The translations under genes were made by a program, and so were the position numbers. Shown piece after piece: positions 6,322-11,241 of a DNA stretch of 11,241 nucleotides (positions within the stretch are counted from its first letter, which is position 1; the number at the start of each line of letters is the position of its first letter). The notes beneath the pieces were generated by a model. It saw only the letters and a program-made list of their open reading frames with translations, ran no database searches and was not told the DNA's origin. The stretch comes from Cyanobium sp. NIES-981 (lineage in GTDB: Bacteria > Cyanobacteriota > Cyanobacteriia > PCC-6307 > Cyanobiaceae). Location: assembly GCA_945907085.1 (NCBI GenBank), contig CAMDSS010000041.1, positions 1 to 11,241 on the forward strand, written 5' to 3'.

Positions 6322-8229
6322 ATGTCGTTAGAGAATGGCCAGATTGCTTGGCCCGCAGCAGCCGTGACGCTTACGCCCATCACTCCTGCGGCCCAGTCCG
6401 CGCCAGCCAGCTTCTGTAGCGCCGCCCCCATGCGGGTCAAGGGGGGCTACGCCCTGATGGATGCCCTGCGTTTGCATGGGGTGAAGCACATCTTTGGCTA
6501 TCCCGGTGGCGCGATCCTGCCCATCTATGACGAGCTCCACAAGGCGGAATCCCGGGGCTGGTTGAAGCACATCCTGGTTCGGCACGAGCAGGGCGGGACC
6601 CATGCGGCCGACGCCTATGCGCGGGCCACGGGCCAGGTGGGGGTGTGTTTTGGAACCTCCGGCCCTGGAGCCACCAATTTGGTGACGGGTATCGCCACGG
6701 CCCAGATGGATTCGGTGCCGATGGTGGTGATCACCGGTCAGGTGCCCCGGGCCGCGATTGGTACGGATGCTTTCCAGGAAACCGATATTTTTGGCATCAC
6801 CCTGCCGATCGTGAAGCACTCCTGGGTGGTGCGTGATCCTGCCGATATCGGGCGGATCGTGGCTGAAGCCTTCCTGATTGCCGCCAGCGGCCGGCCCGGT
6901 CCGGTGTTGATCGATGTGCCCAAGGACGTTGGGGCCGAAGAATTCACCTATGTGCCCGTTGCTCCTGGCACAGCAATTCCCGCCGGCTTCAAGCTTCCGC
7001 CAGCCCCCCAGCCCAACGCGATTGCGGAGGCCCTTGGGCTGATTGGCCAGGCCCGCCGTCCCTTGCTTTATGTGGGTGGCGGTGCCATCAGCAGTGGCGC
7101 CCACCCGGAAGTGGCCCAGTTGGCGGAACGCTTCCGCTTGCCGGTCACCACCACCTTGATGGGCAAGGGAGCCTTCGATGAGAAGCATCCCCTCGCCTTG
7201 GGGATGCTTGGCATGCACGGCACGGCCTATACCAACTTCGCCGTAACCGAATGCGATCTGTTGATTGCGGTGGGTGCCCGCTTTGACGACCGCGTCACCG
7301 GTCGGCTGGATGGCTTTGCCCCCCGGGCCCAGGTGATTCACATCGATATTGATGCGGCGGAAATGGGCAAGACCCGTCTGCCGGATGTGCCGGTGGTGGC
7401 CGATGTCAAGGCCGCCCTTTCGGCCCTTCTGGCCGCCTCCACAGGGCAAGGCTCCGAGGGGCGCACCGAAGCGTGGCTCGAGCGGATCGACACCTGGAAG
7501 CGCCACTACCCCCTGGTGGTGCCGGCCCCTGAAGGGGACATCGCCCCCCAGGAGGTGGTTGTGGCCCTGCAGGAGCTTGCACCCAACGCCTTCTACACAA
7601 CCGATGTGGGCCAGCATCAAATGTGGGCTGCCCAGTTCTTGCACAATGGCCCGCGGCGCTGGATTAGCAGTGCAGGCCTAGGCACCATGGGCTTTGGCAT
7701 GCCAGCGGCCATGGGGGCCCAAACGGCCTTCCCCGACGAGCAGGTGATCTGCGTGGCCGGCGACGCCAGCATCCTGATGAACATCCAGGAGCTCGGCACC
7801 CTCAGCCAGTACAACCTGCCAGTGAAGGTGGTGGTGATCAACAACGGCTGGCAGGGCATGGTGCGCCAGTGGCAGGAAAGCTTCTACGAAGAGCGCTATT
7901 CCGCCTCTGAGATGACCGGCGGCATGCCCAATTTTCCTGCCTTGGCCGAATCCTTCGGGGTCAAAGGAGTGGCCATTACCGATCGCGCCACCCTGCACGA
8001 CCAGCTCAGGGAGGCCCTCAACCATCCAGGGCCGGTCTTCATCGATGTGAAGGTGCGTCGCAACGAAAATTGCTACCCCATGGTGCCTCCGGGCGCCAGC
8101 AATGCCCAGATGGTGGGCTTGCCCAGCCACCCCGAGCTTGCCATCGACACCAGCCGCCACTGCAACGCCTGTGGCAGTAGCACCGCCAGCGCCCATCTCT
8201 TCTGCCCGAGCTGCGGCGCCAAACTTTGA
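6322..8229 (+). CDS. ilvB: Acetolactate synthase large (catalytic) subunit with C-terminal zinc ribbon
   Basis: This is acetohydroxyacid synthase, which condenses two pyruvates, or pyruvate and 2-ketobutyrate, in the first common step of valine, leucine and isoleucine synthesis. It uses ThDP, Mg2+ and FAD. From the ATG at 6322 the protein has 635 residues. Three thiamine-enzyme domains are clear: the N-terminal PYR domain with FGYPGGAILPIYDELH and the catalytic glutamate in RHEQGGTHAADAYARATG (about residue 89), the central FAD-associated domain (about 230-370, with GARFDDRVTG), and the PP domain with the ThDP-Mg motif from GDAS (about 480) to NN (507-508). The tail adds CNAC-x10-CPSC (C614, C617, C628, C631), a likely zinc ribbon beyond the usual end of the enzyme. 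The start is uncertain: ATG 6322 has AGGG nearby, while GTG 6364 would give a TLT-type N-terminus that I recall from marine Synechococcus. No ilvH/ilvN regulatory subunit lies in the window. Confidence 0.96.
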   Translation: MSLENGQIAWPAAAVTLTPITPAAQSAPASFCSAAPMRVKGGYALMDALRLHGVKHIFGYPGGAILPIYDELHKAESRGWLKHILVRHEQGGTHAADAYARATGQVGVCFGTSGPGATNLVTGIATAQMDSVPMVVITGQVPRAAIGTDAFQETDIFGITLPIVKHSWVVRDPADIGRIVAEAFLIAASGRPGPVLIDVPKDVGAEEFTYVPVAPGTAIPAGFKLPPAPQPNAIAEALGLIGQARRPLLYVGGGAISSGAHPEVAQLAERFRLPVTTTLMGKGAFDEKHPLALGMLGMHGTAYTNFAVTECDLLIAVGARFDDRVTGRLDGFAPRAQVIHIDIDAAEMGKTRLPDVPVVADVKAALSALLAASTGQGSEGRTEAWLERIDTWKRHYPLVVPAPEGDIAPQEVVVALQELAPNAFYTTDVGQHQMWAAQFLHNGPRRWISSAGLGTMGFGMPAAMGAQTAFPDEQVICVAGDASILMNIQELGTLSQYNLPVKVVVINNGWQGMVRQWQESFYEERYSASEMTGGMPNFPALAESFGVKGVAITDRATLHDQLREALNHPGPVFIDVKVRRNENCYPMVPPGASNAQMVGLPSHPELAIDTSRHCNACGSSTASAHLFCPSCGAKL

Positions 8230-8633
8230 GTCGGCTGGCTGGGGCCCTATTGACCATGGTTGGCCTGCTTCTAGCTCCCCTGGTGAGCGCGTTGTTATGG
8301 AGTCCGGCGCCGGCCGCTGCGGCTGAAGTGCTCCAGGTGCGCAGTGCAACCGTGCTCCAGGTGGGCGATGGCAATCGCAACTACACCGTGGAACTGGCTT
8401 GCATCCGCGTTGATCAGGCCCAGGAGCAAGCCTCGATCGATTGGTTGAGGCACGCATTACCGCGCCGCAGTCGGGTCAATCTCCGCCCCATGGGCCAGGA
8501 CAATGGTGTTCTGATGGCCAAGGTTCAAAAACTTGGGGAGTCCCAGGATTTGGCCAGCGGTTTGGTGGCGGCGGGGCTGGCTGCGTCAAGCTGTCCCCAG
8601 GCTGTCCTAGCTCCAGGGCCCAAGTTGTCATGA
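8226..8633 (+). CDS. Secreted staphylococcal-nuclease-fold-like protein, probably catalytically inactive
   Basis: This 135-residue protein has an N-terminal signal peptide (hydrophobic residues about 4-26, likely cleavage after the APAAAA run near 33). The mature part resembles an SNase domain in layout: a VLQVRSATVLQVGDGN beta region, VELACIRVD, an A-containing helix with a DWLRHAL segment, then a D.GVLMAKVQ strand and SGLVAAGLAA helix. When aligned by eye to staphylococcal nuclease, the catalytic Arg35, Glu43 and Arg87 correspond to E56, Q64 and V95, so hydrolysis is unlikely. A role in binding or structure is possible, but none is known to me. The TTG start overlaps the ilvB stop as TTGA, and the stop overlaps the next gene as ATGA, so translation of all three is probably coupled. 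The family call is by eye and moderately sure. Confidence 0.75.
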   Translation: MSRLAGALLTMVGLLLAPLVSALLWSPAPAAAAEVLQVRSATVLQVGDGNRNYTVELACIRVDQAQEQASIDWLRHALPRRSRVNLRPMGQDNGVLMAKVQKLGESQDLASGLVAAGLAASSCPQAVLAPGPKLS

Positions 8634-8914
8634 GCTTGAATCGCACCGCCAAGGGCATCGTGCTGGTGCCTTCTGTGCTTCTAGGTAGTGCTTTTTTGGC
8701 GGCTGCCGCCTGGGGTGATGCTGCTGCCGCCAGTAACAAATGCCTGGCCCTCGTTCTCGGAGGGGTCTTGGTTGGAGGGGGGCTCTTGGCCCAACTGCTG
8801 CCTGAACAGGCCGATTCCCCAGACCAACGCGATGGCGACAAATTGAATGTTGAAAAACTGAAGGACGACCCCCTCAGCGCTGAGAAGCAAAGGGAGTCTG
8901 GCGAAGGAGCTTGA
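8630..8914 (+). CDS. Small predicted membrane protein of unknown function
   Basis: I do not recognise this 94-residue protein. It has two hydrophobic segments, about residues 9-28 (GIVLVPSVLLGSAFLAAAAW) and 38-57 (CLALVLGGVLVGGGLLAQLL), then a hydrophilic, highly charged tail rich in D, E, K and Q. This suggests a two-helix inner or thylakoid membrane hairpin with a soluble C-terminal tail. The ATG at 8630 overlaps the stop of the SNase-like gene (ATGA). The same frame is open further upstream to 8441, but that part lies within the previous gene and has low-complexity composition. It is the last gene of the plus-strand cluster, and its stop codon sits inside a strong hairpin. Confidence 0.75.
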   Translation: MSLNRTAKGIVLVPSVLLGSAFLAAAAWGDAAAASNKCLALVLGGVLVGGGLLAQLLPEQADSPDQRDGDKLNVEKLKDDPLSAEKQRESGEGA

Positions 8915-8936
8915 ACCAGCGCTGGCTTCAAGCTCC
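8906..8936. terminator. Strong hairpin between convergent genes, overlapping a stop codon
   Basis: A perfect 10-base-pair arm (GGAGCTTGAA at 8906-8915 with TTCAAGCTCC at 8927-8936) encloses the palindrome CCAGCGCTGG with a single bulged C. The TGA of the upstream membrane-protein gene (8912-8914) lies in the left arm. Position between convergent genes suggests a two-way terminator. There is no immediate T tract. A second weak stem (AGGC-AGACG-GCCT, 8949-8961 region) is followed by a run of six T on the plus strand just inside the end of the opposing gene, which may complete termination. Function is inferred. Confidence 0.6.
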
Positions 8937-8958
8937 CGGTTGCAGCGAGGCAGACGGC

Positions 8959-9393
8959 CTATTTTTTGCCCTCTTGGGCCTTCATCTGCTTGGTGAAATC
9001 AGCGATCACTGAATCCACAAATTTTTGGTCTGCAGCAGTGATCTTGGGATAACAGCCCTCCTTGACCCGGGCCACGATCTGCACGATCGAACCGTTGACA
9101 ATTTGGCTCACCTCCAGCTTTCCACTGGCACCAATCTGACTTCCGTATTTGGCGGTCACCACATAGGCAATGCTCTGGGCGCCGGCGATGGTGGCGGCCT
9201 GGACGGGCACTTTTTGCTCGACCGCCAGGTTGCAGACATTCACGGCTCCAGCGAGGGTGAGGTCGTTCATGGTGTCCACGCTTGCCGGGCTGGCCGCTGC
9301 AGCACCGGGAGCTGGCTGGGCCAGGGCAGGGGCGACCTGGAGGGTGAGTGCGCTGAGAACAGCAGCCGATAGGGCCAGAAAGGAGCGAGACAC
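8959..9393 (-). CDS. Small secreted protein of unknown function, cyanobacterial type
   Basis: This 144-residue protein starts at GTG 9393 with a classical signal peptide (hydrophobic residues 4-20, likely cleavage after APALA at 25). An Ala/Pro-rich linker (26-38) leads to a compact domain of about 100 residues with two cysteines, C54 in LAGAVNVCNLAV and C114 in RVKEGCYPKIT, which could form a disulfide in the periplasm or lumen. It ends in a Lys-rich helix. I do not recognise a named family and assign no function. An upstream ATG at 9504 is in frame but would add 37 residues ahead of the signal peptide and is unlikely. The ribosome site before the GTG is poor, so the start rests on the signal peptide. 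It is convergent with the ilvB cluster and separated from it by the hairpin at 8906-8936. Confidence 0.8.
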   Translation of the reverse strand: MSRSFLALSAAVLSALTLQVAPALAQPAPGAAAASPASVDTMNDLTLAGAVNVCNLAVEQKVPVQAATIAGAQSIAYVVTAKYGSQIGASGKLEVSQIVNGSIVQIVARVKEGCYPKITAADQKFVDSVIADFTKQMKAQEGKK

Positions 9394-9504
9394 GAAGTGT
9401 GCGCAAACGCGGTAGTCCCCACTGTGCCACCCAAAAAGCAGAAGCAACAGTGAGTCGGGCACAGAGGCTCCCCAAGGCGGTCCTTGGAGGTCCTTGCCCA
9501 TCAC

Positions 9505-9627
9505 AGTGATGACCCAGCCTTCGTGCGCTTTCTGGTCGAGGAGGGCATGGATTCGATCAGCCTCAACCCAGATTCACTGCTGGCCACCCGGCGGGCTGTG
9601 GCTGCGATCGAAACTGCCAAACCATGA
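9505..9627 (+). pseudogene. ppsA: Relic of the phosphoenolpyruvate synthase C-terminus
   Basis: Translation from 9505 gives SDDPAFVRF and then FLVEEGMDSISLNPDSLL, followed by about 15 residues to a TGA at 9625-9627. This matches the extreme C-terminus of phosphoenolpyruvate synthase and its PEP-utilising relatives, where an EEGIDS(I/L)SLNPD motif closes the enzyme. PEP synthase makes PEP from pyruvate and ATP in gluconeogenesis. Only about 40 of roughly 800 codons remain. Upstream of SDDP the frame continues but no longer resembles the expected cysteine-containing CGQAP segment, so homology stops sharply near 9505. The retained part has no stop or frameshift, suggesting a fairly recent loss. 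A full copy is expected elsewhere in the genome. The family assignment is from memory of the conserved motif and is fairly sure. Confidence 0.8.
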
Positions 9628-9700
9628 CGGCATGGCCCATGCAGCGCACGGCGCTGAGCACCGCTAAGCCAATGCAGAGGGGGCAATGGGTGATCGACAT
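9563..9700 (-). CDS. Candidate small cysteine-rich membrane peptide
   Basis: A 45-residue reading frame starts at ATG 9700 with GGGG six bases upstream. A GTG at 9727 would give 54 residues. The N-terminal half reads MSITHCPLCIGLAVLSAVRC, a CPLC motif leading into a hydrophobic helix, with strongly GC-ending codons that look coding. The C-terminal half, from about residue 27, is antisense to the ppsA relic and looks like filler. One reading is a small membrane gene that was once convergent with ppsA and overlapped its end. The other is chance: the CAGCGC-ACG-GCGCTG hairpin inside it could instead be an old ppsA terminator. No family recognised. Confidence 0.3.
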   Translation of the reverse strand: MSITHCPLCIGLAVLSAVRCMGHAVMVWQFRSQPQPAGWPAVNLG

Positions 9701-9784
9701 GCAAAGCCCCGTGATGCTGTTGCCACCCTGACAGGCCATCGTGGGGGTTGCGGGCTGCTGAAATAAAACGCGGCGCCCAACTAT

Positions 9785-9790
9785 GAGGAG
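9785..9790 (+). promoter_or_regulatory. Ribosome binding site GAGGAG fixing a GTG start
   Basis: GAGGAG lies eight bases before the GTG at 9799 and is the best Shine-Dalgarno match seen in the window. It supports the GTG as the start of the right-hand flavoprotein over the nearby ATG at 9791, which is in another frame and quickly leaves the homologous sequence. Confidence 0.7.
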
Positions 9791-9798
9791 ATGCGCAG

Positions 9799-11241
9799 GT
9801 GCTGCGGCTAAGTGAGCTGAAATTGCCCCTCGATCACAGCGAGGCCGATTTGGCCCTTGCGGTGTGCCAAAGGCTGCGGCTCTCTCCCGCCCAGCTCAAG
9901 GGCCATCGGCTGGTGAAGCGCAGTGTGGATGCCCGCAAACGCCAAGCCATTGCCCTGGTTTACAGCCTGGATCTGGACCTGAACCTCGATGCCAAGGCCG
10001 AGGCGACGTTGCTGGCCCGCTTTGCTGGTGATCCCCATCTCAAGCGCAGTCCCGATACCCAATACCGCTTTGTGGCCGCGGTTCCCCAGGGGGGGGCAGG
10101 CCAAGCCCGACCAGTTGTGATTGGGGCGGGGCCCTGCGGCTATTTCGCCGCCCTGGTTTTGGCCCAAATGGGCTTCAGGCCCCTGCTCCTTGAACGGGGT
10201 AAAGCCGTGAAGGAACGCAGTGCTGACACCTTTGGCTTCTGGAAAGGCAAAGCACCCTTGAACCCCGAATCCAATGCCCAATTTGGCGAGGGCGGGGCCG
10301 GCACGTTCTCCGATGGAAAGCTCTACAGCCAGGTGAGCGAGTCGCAGGCCTACGTGCGCAAAGTGCTCGAGGAGTTGGTGGCAGCCGGCGCCAACTCCGA
10401 GATTCTTACCTTGCATCGCCCCCACATCGGCACGTTCAAGTTGGCCACCGTGGTTCGGGGGCTGCGGCGGCGCATCGAAGAGCTGGGTGGCGAGGTGCGC
10501 TTTGAAGCTCGGGTTGACCGGCTGGAGCGTTGCTCCAAGACCCATGCCGTGCAGGCCCTGGTGCTGGCTGGCGGGGAACGGATTGAAGCTGAACAGGTGG
10601 TGCTCGCCGTGGGCCATAGCGCCCGGGACAGCTTCGCGATGCTGCACGACGTGGGGGTGAGCCTCGAGCCCAAGGCCTTTGCCGTGGGGCTGCGTGTTGA
10701 GCACCCCCAGCCGTTAATCGATCGCGCTCGATGGGGTCCCGCGGCGGGTCACCCCAAACTTGGAGCCGCCGAATACAAACTTGTGCACCACTGCAGTGGC
10801 CAAGGGACCGCTGGTCGCAGCGTCTATAGCTTCTGTATGTGCCCCGGCGGCCTGGTTGTTGGTGCCACCTCTGAGCTGGGCCGGGTGGTCACCAATGGCA
10901 TGAGCCAGCACTCCCGCAACGAGCGCAATGCCAACAGTGGACTGGTGGTGACCGTGGGAGTGGAAGACCTGCTCCCCTATGGCGATGGGCCTGCGGATCC
11001 CCTTTCAGGGGTGGCCTTTCAGCGCCATTGGGAGCAACAGGCCTTCACCGCAGGCGGCGGTACCTATCGGGCGCCAGGCCAATGGGTGGGTGATTTCCTC
11101 GCTGGCCGCCCCAGTGAAAGCCGCAGCGCGGGCGAACCTGGCTTGGCCGTGGCCCCTTCCTATCTGCCAGGGGTGCACTACGGAAGCCTTGAAGGCTGTC
11201 TGCCGCCCTTCGTGATCGCAGCGATCCGTGAAGCACTGCCG
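9799..11241 (+). CDS. FAD-dependent dehydrogenase, COG2509 type (3' end outside window)
   Basis: The frame is open from GTG 9799 to the right edge (481 codons). Full-length relatives have about 530-560 residues, so a short C-terminal part is missing. The first 90 or so residues (LRLSELKLPLDH.EADLA, then VKRSVDARKR) form the small N-terminal domain typical of this family. The FAD-binding Rossmann motif VVIGAGPCGYFAA begins at residue 106. FGEGGAGTFSDGKLYSQ (about 162-178), the VLAVGHSARDSF segment and FCMCPGGLVVGATSELG are further family signatures. The end of the visible part (GCLPPFVIAAIREALP) corresponds to the C-terminal FAD-contacting region. COG2509 proteins are annotated as uncharacterised FAD-dependent dehydrogenases, with substrate unknown. 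It is a separate unit preceded by the ppsA relic. Confidence 0.88.
   Translation, partial: MLRLSELKLPLDHSEADLALAVCQRLRLSPAQLKGHRLVKRSVDARKRQAIALVYSLDLDLNLDAKAEATLLARFAGDPHLKRSPDTQYRFVAAVPQGGAGQARPVVIGAGPCGYFAALVLAQMGFRPLLLERGKAVKERSADTFGFWKGKAPLNPESNAQFGEGGAGTFSDGKLYSQVSESQAYVRKVLEELVAAGANSEILTLHRPHIGTFKLATVVRGLRRRIEELGGEVRFEARVDRLERCSKTHAVQALVLAGGERIEAEQVVLAVGHSARDSFAMLHDVGVSLEPKAFAVGLRVEHPQPLIDRARWGPAAGHPKLGAAEYKLVHHCSGQGTAGRSVYSFCMCPGGLVVGATSELGRVVTNGMSQHSRNERNANSGLVVTVGVEDLLPYGDGPADPLSGVAFQRHWEQQAFTAGGGTYRAPGQWVGDFLAGRPSESRSAGEPGLAVAPSYLPGVHYGSLEGCLPPFVIAAIREALP

Larger units (their letters stand above)
9394..9798. other. About 400 bases without an intact recognised gene
   Basis: This stretch contains the 5' flank of the secreted-protein gene, a perfect CCAAGG-CGGT-CCTTGG hairpin (9472-9487), a pair of inverted CTGTGCC/GGCACAG arms (9422-9428 and 9458-9464), the ppsA relic (9505-9627), a CAGCGC-ACG-GCGCTG hairpin (9642-9656), a possible small antisense peptide gene, and the ribosome site of the right-hand flavoprotein. 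No tRNA, insertion sequence or clear promoter was found. It looks like a scar of a past rearrangement between two transcription units. Confidence 0.6.

Noticed and set aside
6328..7644. 438-codon open frame on the minus strand opposite ilvB
   Set aside because: It is an antisense shadow in GC-rich DNA. The plus strand encodes an intact, fully recognisable IlvB, and the minus translation is His/Gly-rich with no family motif.
9501..9740. Minus-strand frame across the ppsA relic in the His/Pro-rich register
   Set aside because: Largely antisense to the relic and without hydrophobic or motif structure. The alternative register with the CPLC motif is the better candidate.
9808..10704. 298-codon minus-strand frame opposite the right-hand flavoprotein
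   Set aside because: Same cause: the plus strand carries clear FAD-binding motifs throughout, and the minus translation resembles nothing.

Overview
The window looks like the chromosome of a marine or brackish picocyanobacterium (Synechococcus/Cyanobium group). The DNA is GC-rich and densely packed. The ferrochelatase carries a C-terminal chlorophyll-binding (CAB/HLIP-like) tail, typical of cyanobacteria. Several protein sequences (IlvB, Frr, CobO) read like those of marine Synechococcus, and I saw no HIP1 octamer (GCGATCGC), which that clade usually lacks. Assignment rests on recognition of protein families, not on a database search.

Left half, minus strand (read from about 4411 down to 1): a tyrosine recombinase of the phage-integrase type, cobO (corrinoid adenosyltransferase), pyrH (UMP kinase), frr (ribosome recycling factor) and a geranylgeranyl-reductase-family flavoprotein that runs off the left edge. 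Gaps are short (49, 79 and 19 bases, then a 4-base TTGA overlap), so co-transcription of at least pyrH-frr-flavoprotein is likely. No phage genes or tRNA accompany the integrase.

Middle, plus strand (4521-8914), divergent from the integrase across 109 bases: hemH, a secreted M23 peptidase, ilvB (acetolactate synthase large subunit with a C-terminal zinc ribbon), a secreted degenerate SNase-fold protein and a small two-helix membrane protein. hemH and the peptidase overlap by 20 bases, ilvB and the SNase-like gene overlap as TTGA, and the SNase-like gene and the small gene overlap as ATGA. This looks like one translationally coupled operon, closed by a strong hairpin that covers the last stop codon.

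Right part: a convergent small secreted protein of unknown function (8959-9393, minus), then about 400 bases without an intact recognised gene. That gap holds a clear relic of the C-terminus of phosphoenolpyruvate synthase (9505-9627, plus) and, antisense to its end, a possible small cysteine-rich membrane peptide. From 9799 to the right edge runs a large FAD-dependent dehydrogenase of the COG2509 type, incomplete at its 3' end, with a good GAGGAG ribosome site and a GTG start.

Most genes are core metabolism: haem, cobalamin, pyrimidine nucleotides, branched-chain amino acids, translation and possibly isoprenoid reduction. I found no defence system, CRISPR array or new multi-gene system. The points most worth a second look are the isolated integrase with an altered catalytic box, the ppsA relic, the zinc ribbon on IlvB, and the secreted SNase-fold protein without catalytic residues coupled to ilvB.
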